From contig JADFHU010000165.1 in NCBI GenBank assembly GCA_022567055.1, positions 1 through 9,426 of the forward strand: DNA of 9,426 nt, in the 5' to 3' direction. Under the pieces are notes generated by a model that ran no database searches, was not told the DNA's origin, and saw nothing but the letters and a program-made list of their open reading frames with translations. This DNA is from Planctomycetota bacterium (lineage in GTDB: Bacteria; Planctomycetota; Phycisphaerae; Sedimentisphaerales; Anaerobacaceae). The translations under genes and the position numbers were made by a program. Below, piece after piece: positions 1 through 6,628 of this stretch. How positions within the stretch are numbered: the stretch's first letter is position 1; every line of letters starts with the position of its first letter.

Positions 1-899
1 GTTTTGCGCAACACCTCGAGCATGGGTATGTCCTTCAGGGGAAACTCCCGGAACCCGGTGATATTGAGAAAGGTAATCTCGTCGGCGCCCTCCTCGTAGT
101 AGCGTCGAGCCAATTCCACCGGCTGACCCAGGTTCCGGACCTCCCCCGCTTCTCGCACGTCGTACTGATCGCCCTTGGTCACCACGAGGTCTCCGGCGTC
201 ATTCGAGCGCACATCCAGACAGGCAATGACCCGTTTGGCCAGGCCCGTCCGAGGACTCGTGGGCGGCAGTTCGGTCGTGTCATAAGCACCCGCCCCAACG
301 AAATTGCCGAAGATCCGCAGACCGATCTCGCCACTCTTTTCCGGATGGAACTGCGTGGCAACCAGCGCGCCCCTCTGGACACTGCTGACAAACTCGCCGT
401 CGTAGTCCGTCGTGGTCAGGATCACGGAGGGGTCGGAAGGCACCACATGATAAGAATGGACGAAATACAGTTTCTCATCGCCCCGTAGGCCGCGCAAGAG
501 CGGTGATGCCTGCTTCGCACAGAAGCCGTTCCAGCCAATCATGGGGACAGAGAGTGACGTTTGAAAGCGGCGCACTTGCCCGGCGAGGACACCCAGTCCG
601 GGGACACCGGGGGCCTCCTCACTCCCCTCAAACAGGACCTGCAAGCCCAGGCAGATGCCCAAATAGGGTCTGCCGGAGTGCAGGTACTCCCGTAGCGGCT
701 CCGTGTAGCCCTGGGCATTGAGGGCTGTCATCATGGCGCCGAACTCTCCCACGCCCGGGCAAACCAGCTTTTCGGCCGAGCCGATGTCGGCAGCGCGGGT
801 AACAACCTTAACCTCGCACCCCAGTTTGGTGATGGCATTGATGACGCTACGGACATTCCCCGCCCCGTAGTCCAACAGTGTCACTGCGCCTTTGCTCAT
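1..899 (-). CDS. hisHF: Fused imidazole glycerol phosphate synthase HisH-HisF (HIS7-type), 3' end beyond window
   Basis: I translated this frame by hand from ATG at 899 to the window edge: 299 codons with no stop. Residues 1 to about 200 are a class I glutamine amidotransferase (HisH), with the nucleophile Cys83 in GICLGLQ and the His185/Glu187 pair in FHPEK. After a linker at about 203-219 the frame enters HisF at LAKRVIACLDV, where Asp229 matches the catalytic Asp11 of stand-alone HisF. It continues through VTKGDQYDVRE and FLNITGFREFPL to PMLEVLR. The product makes imidazole glycerol phosphate and AICAR from PRFAR and glutamine-derived ammonia, the fifth step of histidine synthesis, in the cytoplasm. 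Wording of the HisF part closely follows the fused eukaryotic HIS7 enzymes. The start is supported by AAGGA at 906-910, six bases upstream. Roughly the last 240 residues of HisF lie outside the window. The identification is secure; the fusion is read directly. Confidence 0.95.
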   Translation of the reverse strand, partial: MSKGAVTLLDYGAGNVRSVINAITKLGCEVKVVTRAADIGSAEKLVCPGVGEFGAMMTALNAQGYTEPLREYLHSGRPYLGICLGLQVLFEGSEEAPGVPGLGVLAGQVRRFQTSLSVPMIGWNGFCAKQASPLLRGLRGDEKLYFVHSYHVVPSDPSVILTTTDYDGEFVSSVQRGALVATQFHPEKSGEIGLRIFGNFVGAGAYDTTELPPTSPRTGLAKRVIACLDVRSNDAGDLVVTKGDQYDVREAGEVRNLGQPVELARRYYEEGADEITFLNITGFREFPLKDIPMLEVLRK

Positions 900-1411
900 G
901 TCATATCCTTCGGCGTGATCAAGGATCAGAGTCTAGCACACGGATCACCCCTTCGCCAAGGCTGCGCTTGGAGTTTTCTGCCCCCCAGCAGGCGGAACAG
1001 GTTCGCTCCCTCCACCAACAGCATTTTGCTGAAATCAACGGTTTGCAGCGTCAAATCCACGAGGCGCGACAGAGACTGTCTGAGGCGATCTTTCAAGAAG
1101 AAGTGGGCGATGCGGAGATCCAAGACCTGGCAGACCAGGTGGGCGAAAAGTGGTCCTTGCTGGAGATCAAGCGGTTTGAGCACTTCAAGCGCATTGAGGC
1201 CCTATGTGACTCACCCCAGAAGGACCGGTTGAAGACGCTGCTAGAGGGGGTTTTGACGACCGTTGCCCCCCCCATGGGCACCGGACCAAGAGAACCACAT
1301 CCGCAGCCGGGTCAACACCGCATGGGCCCCCGCGGCCCTGGATCCCATCCGGACACCCCCAACGGCAGACCCCGTGCCCCGCGGAGACGAGGCATGCCCA
1401 ACGACAGTTGA
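878..1411 (+). CDS. Spy/CpxP/ZraP-like helical protein, lacking a signal peptide; possibly a 5'-truncated remnant
   Basis: The open frame runs from a GTG at 878, inside hisHF on the other strand, to a stop at 1411. Only the part from about 965 looks like a real protein. From LEFSAPQQAEQ onward it has the amphipathic, Gln/Glu/Arg-rich helices typical of Spy/CpxP/heavy-metal-sensor (LTXXQ-type) periplasmic proteins, with a QQ-containing motif, a QRQIHEARQRLSEA helix, a middle acidic segment and an IKRFEHFKRIEAL helix. A Pro/Gly/His/Arg-rich tail from about residue 130 is also common in that group. Such proteins normally carry a signal peptide or membrane anchor. None is present, and none is visible in the other plus frames upstream, where hisHF begins. 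A TTG at 968 preceded by AAGG (958-961) could start a cytoplasmic version. Either the 5' end was lost and this is a pseudogene, or it is a short diverged protein. Family assignment is by pattern only and is tentative. Confidence 0.45.
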   Translation: MSLRLCSCHILRRDQGSESSTRITPSPRLRLEFSAPQQAEQVRSLHQQHFAEINGLQRQIHEARQRLSEAIFQEEVGDAEIQDLADQVGEKWSLLEIKRFEHFKRIEALCDSPQKDRLKTLLEGVLTTVAPPMGTGPREPHPQPGQHRMGPRGPGSHPDTPNGRPRAPRRRGMPNDS

Positions 1412-1473
1412 CCCGAAAACCATCCTGAAGCGACAGCTAAGGGTAAAAACAGCGGGGGATCACTCTCCTGTTG

Positions 1474-1482
1474 TGTTATACT
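1474..1482 (+). promoter_or_regulatory. Extended -10 promoter for the CotH/lamin-tail gene
   Basis: TGTTATACT fits the extended -10 form TGn-TATAAT with one mismatch (TATACT at 1477-1482). No convincing -35 hexamer lies 16-18 bases upstream, which extended -10 promoters can tolerate. Transcription would begin near 1489, giving a leader of about 50 bases before the ATG at 1539. This is a motif match only. Confidence 0.45.
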
Positions 1483-1524
1483 CTAAGAAACAGCGGTCTT
1501 GCTACAACCTGAACTCACAGTACC

Positions 1525-1529
1525 GGAGG
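1525..1529 (+). promoter_or_regulatory. Shine-Dalgarno site fixing the start of the CotH/lamin-tail gene
   Basis: GGAGG lies nine bases before the ATG at 1539. It selects this start over the open in-frame extension back to 1263, because a signal peptide begins exactly at this ATG and the upstream extension has no ribosome site and no recognisable protein character. Confidence 0.75.
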
Positions 1530-1538
1530 ACATTTCCA

Positions 1539-4490
1539 ATGAGTAGAACGCTCTGGCGATCGGGTGTATTCATTAGTACTGTGCTTTGCCTCGGCTTATG
1601 CGGTGAAGGTCAGGCTCAGACACTGATCATAAACGAGTTCATGGCATCCAATGACAGCACCATTCAGGATCCGCAGGGCGAGTACGAAGACTGGGTAGAA
1701 ATCTACAATGCGGGATCAGAAACCCTTGATCTGGCCGGATTTTTTCTAACAGACGAACTCAACAGTCGCACCAAGTGGCAGTTCCCCAGCGGCAGCCCCG
1801 AACTGACCACAATCCAGCCTCAGGGCTTCCTGCTGGTATGGCTGGATGGCGATACCAACGACGATGGGCTTCATGCGGGTTTCAGACTCGCTGCGCGCGG
1901 GGAAACAATCGCTTTGGTCGACAATGACAGCACGACCTTACTCAACTTGGTTCAATTCCCCGCCCAAACCGATGATATTTCCTTCGGCCGTTTCCCGGAT
2001 GGCGCCAACGCTTGGCAGTTCATGGCCACGCCGACGCCGGGCACGGCCAACCAGGAAGGCTACAGTGGCGAGGTTGAGGCTGTCGACATCAGCGTCGACC
2101 ACGGCATATTCACAGACCCGTTAACCATCACCCTCTCGACCGCCACCCCGGAGGTCACTATTTACTATGCCTTGGACGGCGCTGAGCCCTACCCTGCTGA
2201 TGACCCCATGGCGGCGGGCACGGTGTACGACGGGCCTCTGTCCATCAGCGAGACCACTTGCCTGCGGGCCAAGGCCATCCGTCCCGGATGGAAGGAGAGC
2301 CCCATCAGTACCCGCACCTACCTCTTCCTGAAGGATGTGATTACCCAGTCGGAGACGGGCGAGCGTCCCAGTCCCCGCTGGCCCGTCCCCACGCGGGCGG
2401 CCAATGTCCAGGCCATGGACTACGGCATGGATCCAAACGTCACTGCCCATCCGGTGTACGCACCCATGATGACAGACGCCCTCCTGGCGCTGCCGACCGT
2501 CTCGCTCGTCACCGACTACCGGCATCTCTTCGACAGTACCGACGGTATCTACACGCATCCCCTCATGGACGGCCGGGAGTGGGAACGCCCGGTTTCCGTC
2601 GAATGGATCAACCCGGACGGCAGCAAAGGTTTTCAGGTCGATGCCGGCATTCGCATTCGTGGCGGTACAGGCCGTAGGACAGACAATCCCAAACATGGCT
2701 TCCGCCTGTTCTTCCGCTCGGACTATGGTCCGGCCCGGCTTAAGTACCCGCTGTTCGGGACAGAAGGGGCTGACGATTTTGACGAGATCGATCTGCGGAC
2801 CGCCCAGGGCTTCTCCTGGCACTTGAACCGTGAGAACGCGCCTCACGCCACTTGGCTCTATAACGTCTGGGCCATGGACACGCAGCGGGCCATGGGCCAG
2901 CCCTACTCGCGTAGCCGTTTCGTCCATCTCTACCTGAATGGCCAGTACTGGGGTCTCTACCAGGCACATGAGCGTCCGGAGGCCAGCTACGCGGTCTCTT
3001 ACTATGGCGGCCGCGAAGGGGACTACGATGTGATCAAGTCCAGCCCCACCTCCGGGAAGTTGGGTACCCTCGATGGCAACCTGGATGAATATGAGGACTT
3101 ATGGACCGCTGTCAACGAGGACCTGACGGACCCCAACGCCTATCTGGCCCTCCAGGGCCTCCTTCCCGACGGCTCCGCGGATCCCAACGGCACGAAACTA
3201 CTCGACGTGGACAACTTGATTGACTACATGCTCTTGGTCTTCTTCTCCGGTAACCGGGACGCCCCGATCGGGAAACCGGGTCTCGACAACAGAGTGCGAA
3301 ACCTGATGGCCTTTTTCAACGACGACACGCCCGATGGCTTCCAGTTCGTGTCGCACGAGGCCGAACACATTCTCGGTGCGTACCTGCCGGAGGGCGTCAA
3401 CTTGAATCGCGTGGCCGTGACACTGAAGCCAAATCTGCAGGTACAGGAAAACTGCAATCCCTGGTGGATCCATCTGCGACTGATGCAAGACAGCGACGCC
3501 TACTATCTGAGCTTCATTGACCGGGCCTTCGCTCTTCTCTCTCACGAGGGCGGACTGACACCCCAAGCGGCGAGCGCTAGACTACTTGACCGCGCCGAGG
3601 AGATCAGGGTAGCCGTTATTGCAGAGTCCGCCCGGTGGGGCGACTATCTCACGCCCGATCAAGCCCGCACCCGAGATGCCGATTGGCTCGTCAGCGTCGA
3701 TCGTATCGTGAACGACTACTTTCAGGCCTCGCCCGTCACCCGGACGGATGTGGTTCTCGGCCAACTGCAGGATCAAGGATGGTATCCCGCCGTGGCAGCC
3801 CCTACCTTCAATCAACGCGGCGGAGACGTACCGGTCGGGTTTGAGGTGAGTCTGAGCGCCCCGGCCGGCTCGATCTTTTACAGTAGGGATGGGACAGATC
3901 CTCGCTTTGGAGCCGAGTATACGGAACCTCTGACCCTCGCCCACAGCACAGTCATCAAGTCCCGTGCCTTTGATATGGATCAGTGGAGTCCGCTCAACGA
4001 AGCTGTATTTGGTGTGGGCCCGATTGCCGACAGCCTGCGTATCAGTGAACTCATGTACCATGGGCGAAACAACGCGAATCCTCCCGAATACATAGAGATC
4101 ACCAACATCGGGGCGGAGACCATCAATTTGAATCGGGTGGCATTGACCGTTGGTGTCGAATTCACCTTCCCCGCCATTGAGTTGGCCTCCGGTGGCTTCG
4201 TGGTCATTACCGAGAGCGTAGATGAATTTACGGCTTACTATCCCAACTTCAGCGGCCTCTTGGCCGGACAGTATCAGGGCCGACTCTCCAATGCGGGGGA
4301 GCGTTTGAAACTCGACACTCCCGCCGGCACGACGATTCTCGATTTCGCTTACGACGACGATTGGTATGCCATCACCGACGGAGGTGGCTATTCGTTGACC
4401 ATCGTGGATCCGGCCATCGATCCCGGCCAGTTCAGTGAGAAATCAAGCTGGAGACCGAGCCGATTTTCCGACGGTACGCCTGGGCAGTGA
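1539..4490 (+). CDS. Secreted lamin-tail / CHB_HEX / CotH-kinase-like multidomain protein
   Basis: The product is 983 residues. A signal peptide (about 1-26) has Arg near the start, a hydrophobic core FISTVLCLGL and a GQA cleavage site before Gln27; no lipobox fits. Domain order: a first lamin-tail domain at about 28-165 (INEFMASND, EDWVEIYN, TPTPGTAN); a chitobiase/beta-hexosaminidase C-terminal-like domain at about 178-263 (IYYALDGAEP, LRAKAI); a CotH kinase-like domain at about 318-665 (PTVSLV, AGIRIRGGTGR, HLYLNGQYWGLYQAHERP, FVSHEAEHIL); a second CHB_HEX-like domain at about 752-826 (IFYSRDGTDPR, IKSRAFD); and a second lamin-tail domain at about 833-983 (ISELMYH, PEYIEITN). This architecture occurs in exported surface or extracellular proteins of PVC-type bacteria. 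CotH proteins in Bacillus are spore-coat protein kinases; whether this one phosphorylates anything is not shown. It ends just after the second lamin-tail domain, without a sorting tail. It is a single-gene unit convergent with the next gene. Confidence 0.9.
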   Translation: MSRTLWRSGVFISTVLCLGLCGEGQAQTLIINEFMASNDSTIQDPQGEYEDWVEIYNAGSETLDLAGFFLTDELNSRTKWQFPSGSPELTTIQPQGFLLVWLDGDTNDDGLHAGFRLAARGETIALVDNDSTTLLNLVQFPAQTDDISFGRFPDGANAWQFMATPTPGTANQEGYSGEVEAVDISVDHGIFTDPLTITLSTATPEVTIYYALDGAEPYPADDPMAAGTVYDGPLSISETTCLRAKAIRPGWKESPISTRTYLFLKDVITQSETGERPSPRWPVPTRAANVQAMDYGMDPNVTAHPVYAPMMTDALLALPTVSLVTDYRHLFDSTDGIYTHPLMDGREWERPVSVEWINPDGSKGFQVDAGIRIRGGTGRRTDNPKHGFRLFFRSDYGPARLKYPLFGTEGADDFDEIDLRTAQGFSWHLNRENAPHATWLYNVWAMDTQRAMGQPYSRSRFVHLYLNGQYWGLYQAHERPEASYAVSYYGGREGDYDVIKSSPTSGKLGTLDGNLDEYEDLWTAVNEDLTDPNAYLALQGLLPDGSADPNGTKLLDVDNLIDYMLLVFFSGNRDAPIGKPGLDNRVRNLMAFFNDDTPDGFQFVSHEAEHILGAYLPEGVNLNRVAVTLKPNLQVQENCNPWWIHLRLMQDSDAYYLSFIDRAFALLSHEGGLTPQAASARLLDRAEEIRVAVIAESARWGDYLTPDQARTRDADWLVSVDRIVNDYFQASPVTRTDVVLGQLQDQGWYPAVAAPTFNQRGGDVPVGFEVSLSAPAGSIFYSRDGTDPRFGAEYTEPLTLAHSTVIKSRAFDMDQWSPLNEAVFGVGPIADSLRISELMYHGRNNANPPEYIEITNIGAETINLNRVALTVGVEFTFPAIELASGGFVVITESVDEFTAYYPNFSGLLAGQYQGRLSNAGERLKLDTPAGTTILDFAYDDDWYAITDGGGYSLTIVDPAIDPGQFSEKSSWRPSRFSDGTPGQ
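3464..3480 (+). repeat. 17-base direct repeat, copy 1 (inside the CotH gene)
   Basis: GTGGATCCATCTGCGAC here is repeated exactly at 5523-5539. In this copy it encodes the WIHLR stretch of the CotH domain. The flanking bases differ on both sides, so the match is exactly 17 bases. Confidence 0.6.
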
Positions 4491-4517
4491 GGGGAAGACC
4501 ACCTACAGCCATGGACC

Positions 4518-4600
4518 GGGAGGCGCGCTTGCGCCCGCCAAGAATCGATACCGGCTGGCCAATGGCCCCTAGCCGGCCGCACCGGTCGGGCTGCCGGCTC
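4518..4600. terminator. GC-rich hairpin cluster between convergent genes, possible bidirectional terminator
   Basis: GGCGC (4522-4526) pairs with GCGCC (4531-4535) around a GCTT loop. A second, longer hairpin pairs CCGGCTGGCC (4551-4560) with GGCC (4564-4567) and AGCCGG (4571-4576), with a 3-base loop and a 3-base bulge. CCGGCT recurs at 4594-4599 and could pair with the same AGCCGG arm instead, giving mutually exclusive folds. The position between two converging genes suits a terminator, but neither strand has a T tract, so Rho-independent termination is not established. Confidence 0.35.
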
Positions 4601-4725
4601 CCATCGATGCTCTGCTCAATTGTTTGCTCTGTCGATACGCCTCGGACCGCACTTGGTTGATCACCAGATTTGTGTCTGCCCGGGTCCGGCCCAGTTTCAG
4701 ATTAAGGAGTCCACTTTCTCGCGGA

Positions 4726-5430
4726 TCAGTCTCGCGGGCGGGAGACGGTCCAGTCCCGGGCCCCTTTGATGAACTTGTTCTGCACCACCATCCCCACCAT
4801 CATGGGCACGAGCACGAGCGCCGGAAAGAACCATTTCTCATCGAGGATCACAGGACGCCCTTCTTCGACGCGCTCGATATACCGGTAGCAGATCGCCAGG
4901 ATGCCTGTCGCCATCAGCGTGCTGCCCCCGAGACTCGTGAAGAGCATGACAGAGGCCTTGAAGACAATAAAGGACAACATGCCACCCGCGACGAGACCCA
5001 CTAGGCCGCCGGCCCAGGCATAGGTGCCCGGCATACCAAAGGCCAACCAGCCACCGGCGGTCAGAACGCCGCCCGCCAGGGCCCCGAGAATACCCACGCC
5101 CCAGCGCATGAGCGGAATGGCCACAATAGCACACAGTCCCCCGAAGATGGTCGCCAACCAGACCACGTTGTTTGTGCCGCCCAGGAGGTCATCGTTGATC
5201 CACACACCAGCCGTCAGGCCCAGCAAGCCAAAGCAAATGCCCACGAGAACTTTGAAAATCCGCCAGCCATAAAAGAGACAGACAACACCGAAAGAAATGA
5301 AGGTCAGAGCCTCCACGGGGCCGAGCTGGGTGACTTGCTCCCAAATGGCATCAATGGGCAAGCGGGAGGAACCACCACCGCTATTGGATTCGGCGGCTTG
5401 GGCTTGGGCAAGAATATAGAGACTGTACAT
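4726..5430 (-). CDS. Polytopic membrane protein of unknown function (DUF4203/TMEM198-like appearance)
   Basis: The product is 234 residues. After a polar N-terminus (about 1-38) it shows around seven hydrophobic segments: about 40-55, 58-78, 88-105, 111-130, 137-157, 158-183 and 200-217. It ends in a short basic tail (NKFIKGARDW). The segments are rich in Gly with GLLGLTAG, GALAGG and GLVGLVAGG stretches, implying tightly packed helices in the inner membrane. The repeated Gly-rich hydrophobic pattern recalls the DUF4203/TMEM198-type group, but I cannot confirm that. No catalytic motif is visible and no function is assigned. The start is backed by GGAG at 5437-5440, six bases upstream. A TTGACA-like hexamer reads on this strand at 5501-5496, but no good -10 follows at normal spacing. 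It converges with the CotH gene and stands apart from the ribosomal cluster. Confidence 0.8.
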   Translation of the reverse strand: MYSLYILAQAQAAESNSGGGSSRLPIDAIWEQVTQLGPVEALTFISFGVVCLFYGWRIFKVLVGICFGLLGLTAGVWINDDLLGGTNNVVWLATIFGGLCAIVAIPLMRWGVGILGALAGGVLTAGGWLAFGMPGTYAWAGGLVGLVAGGMLSFIVFKASVMLFTSLGGSTLMATGILAICYRYIERVEEGRPVILDEKWFFPALVLVPMMVGMVVQNKFIKGARDWTVSRPRD

Positions 5431-5642
5431 AAGCTACTCCAATTGAAAACGATCCGTTTGGTGAAGTGTGTCAGGCCTCTTACGCCTACCTATATTGTCA
5501 AACGACCTTTACCAGGTGTCTCGTGGATCCATCTGCGACACGGGCAAGCGCGGCCGGTGACACACCACCTACATTCAAGGTTATCGGCGGAGGACGGCAT
5601 AATTGTTGAATTCCAGCCGCCTACCGAGAAGAACGGCTCCCA
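5431..5642. other. Intergenic region upstream of the membrane-protein gene
   Basis: No gene is supported here. Short frames exist on both strands, but none has a ribosome site with protein character. It must contain the promoter of the membrane-protein gene (minus strand). It holds copy 2 of the 17-base repeat at 5523-5539, which sits inside a small inverted repeat (GTGTC 5516-5520, GACAC 5537-5541) centred near the palindrome TGGATCCA. Together with the palindromic element at 5643-5824 it makes a gene-free stretch of about 390 bases. Confidence 0.6.
5523..5539 (+). repeat. 17-base direct repeat, copy 2 (intergenic)
   Basis: This is an exact copy of 3464-3480. It lies outside any gene, between the membrane-protein gene and the palindromic element. 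No longer similarity to the CotH gene is visible around it. Confidence 0.6.
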
Positions 5643-5669
5643 AGGACGCGCAAAACAATAACTTACCGA
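5643..5669 (+). repeat. Left terminal inverted repeat of the palindromic element
   Basis: This is the 27-base arm that pairs with 5798-5824 at 26 positions. Confidence 0.9.
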
Positions 5670-5797
5670 CTCTCCATCTCATCTTCAGGTCGTCTTTGGC
5701 CGTTCCTCAATCGCAAAATCCTCCACGTAGGCACACTACGCCTCCGGTTTCGCTCAATCGATCACGACCAAATCCAACCTAAATCTGAGCGGATAAT

Positions 5798-5824
5798 TCG
5801 GTAACTTATTGTTTTGCGCGTCCT
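5798..5824 (-). repeat. Right terminal inverted repeat of the palindromic element
   Basis: This is the 27-base arm complementary to 5643-5669. Its two outermost bases (5823-5824) read AG on the minus strand and form the last two bases of the yraN TAG stop codon. Confidence 0.9.
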
Positions 5825-6236
5825 AAGGTGTGAAAATGTTCTCGTAATGTCGCACCTGAGGGCGCCCGGATTCGGGCGTTCCCAGAACGATAACGGCATC
5901 AAACCTCAGGGGGCGGTCCTCGATGTGATGGGCCGATAGGAAGTAGCGGGCCGCTCGGATCATGCGTTGCCGTTTGCCATAGTGGATGGCCTCTTCCGTC
6001 GGGGCAAATGTCTCGCAGGCCCGGGTTTTGACCTCAACGAAGACCACTGCGCGCTCTGCGTCCACCATGACCAGGTCGATCTCGCCCGACCGGCAGGAGA
6101 CATTACGGGCCAGAGTCTTCAATCCTCCTTTTTTTAGGAATCGCTCCGCCTGGGCCTCTCCCCATGACCCCAGCGAATCCGTATGATTCGACGCTTTTCT
6201 CCCTCGTGAAAACATAGTCTTTGCGTCTAAGAGCAC
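5823..6236 (-). CDS. yraN: YraN/UPF0102 family endonuclease-fold protein
   Basis: From the GTG at 6236 the product is 137 residues. It has the family's PD-(D/E)XK-like pattern: a GEAQAERFL helix at about 26-34, the RSGEIDLV core at about 49-56 (Glu52, Asp54), VFVEVKTR at 65-72 (Glu68, Lys70), then RQRMIRAARYFL and RFDAVIVL. The fold suggests a nuclease, but the cellular role of the family is not settled. The start is uncertain: the GTG has no good ribosome site, and an ATG at 6215 would remove seven residues and still keep the whole domain. It lies 23 bases after rplS on the same strand, the usual neighbourhood for this gene (rnhB often sits between them; not here). The stop codon overlaps the end of the palindromic element, and the protein ends at about the normal family length, so the domain seems intact. 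Confidence 0.88.
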   Translation of the reverse strand: MLLDAKTMFSRGRKASNHTDSLGSWGEAQAERFLKKGGLKTLARNVSCRSGEIDLVMVDAERAVVFVEVKTRACETFAPTEEAIHYGKRQRMIRAARYFLSAHHIEDRPLRFDAVIVLGTPESGRPQVRHYENIFTP

Positions 6237-6259
6237 CTAACAAAATGACTCTGCTCCCG

Positions 6260-6628
6260 CTACCGGGCGATGGTGTGCTTGCTGTGTCTCTGCGGCAGCC
6301 GAGTTGCCTTGCCTGACCGGTCACGCAGAAAGTATAGTTTCGCCCGCCGGGTCTTGCCGCTTCGGGTCGCGACCACGTCCAATACATTGGGGGAATGAAT
6401 CGGGAAGATACGCTCAACACCCTCGTTGTTCACAATTCGGCGGACCGTAAACATTTCATTGATACCACGGCCCTTTCTCGAAATCACCGTGCCCGAGAAA
6501 ATCTGGGTGCGGACCTTGCTCCCTTCTTGGATGCGGCAATGCACATCCACCGTATCACCGATTTCGAAGTACGGAATATCCTTCTTCAGACATTTGCCGG
6601 CGACGGCGTCCAATAGTTCTGTTTTCAC
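6260..6628 (-). CDS. rplS: 50S ribosomal protein bL19
   Basis: The product is 122 residues, close to normal bL19 length. The protein lies at the interface of the 30S and 50S subunits. Family hallmarks are the N-terminal helix, FEIGDTVDVHCRIQEG at about 21-36, the SGTVISRKGRGINEMFTVRRI stretch, GVERIFPIHSP, and RRAKLYFLRDRSGKATRL. The start codon is GTG (6626-6628), supported by AGGAG at 6637-6641, eight bases upstream. It follows trmD after a 143-base gap and precedes yraN, matching the common trmD-rplS order. Confidence 0.97.
   Translation of the reverse strand: MKTELLDAVAGKCLKKDIPYFEIGDTVDVHCRIQEGSKVRTQIFSGTVISRKGRGINEMFTVRRIVNNEGVERIFPIHSPNVLDVVATRSGKTRRAKLYFLRDRSGKATRLPQRHSKHTIAR

Larger units (their letters stand above)
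5643..5824. mobile_element. MITE-like palindromic element with 27-bp terminal inverted repeats
   Basis: The ends 5643-5669 and 5798-5824 are inverted repeats of 27 bases with a single mismatch (C at both 5662 and 5805). Each begins AGGACGCGCAAAACAATAA read inward. Similarity continues more weakly inward, 22 of 34 positions by my hand alignment (5670-5703 against 5764-5797). The centre has a small hairpin, CGTAG 5726-5730 with CTACG 5736-5740 and loop GCACA, flanked by CTCAATCG in direct orientation at 5706-5713 and 5753-5760. No transposase or other frame is present, so any mobility would depend on a protein from elsewhere. I see no clear target-site duplication. Only one copy is in the window, so calling it mobile is inference; a structured RNA or other dispersed palindromic repeat is possible. 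Confidence 0.6.

Noticed and set aside
1266..1273. Run of eight C as a possible programmed or sequencing frameshift joining the Spy-like frame to the CotH frame
   Set aside because: The Pro/Gly/His-rich tail after the run stays in the Spy-like frame and resembles normal tails of that group, and the CotH gene has its own promoter and start.
1263..1538. In-frame open extension of the CotH gene upstream to a TTG at 1263
   Set aside because: The signal peptide and GGAGG site fix the start at 1539. The extension overlaps the Spy-like frame, is low-complexity, and crosses the predicted promoter.
2121..2969. 282-codon minus-strand frame opposite the CotH gene
   Set aside because: It is antisense to conserved CotH and CHB_HEX motifs, has no ribosome site and no recognisable domain.
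5496..5501. TTGACA as a -35 box for the membrane-protein gene
   Set aside because: No acceptable -10 hexamer lies 16-18 bases downstream on the minus strand, so it is mentioned only under the gene.
5335..5661. 108-codon plus-strand frame across the intergenic region
   Set aside because: It overlaps the start of the membrane-protein gene on the opposite strand, lacks a ribosome site and reads into the palindromic element; no protein character.
5643..5824. CRISPR repeat or integron attachment site
   Set aside because: There is only one palindromic unit with no spaced repeats, no cas genes and no integrase; the 27-bp ends are inverted, not direct.
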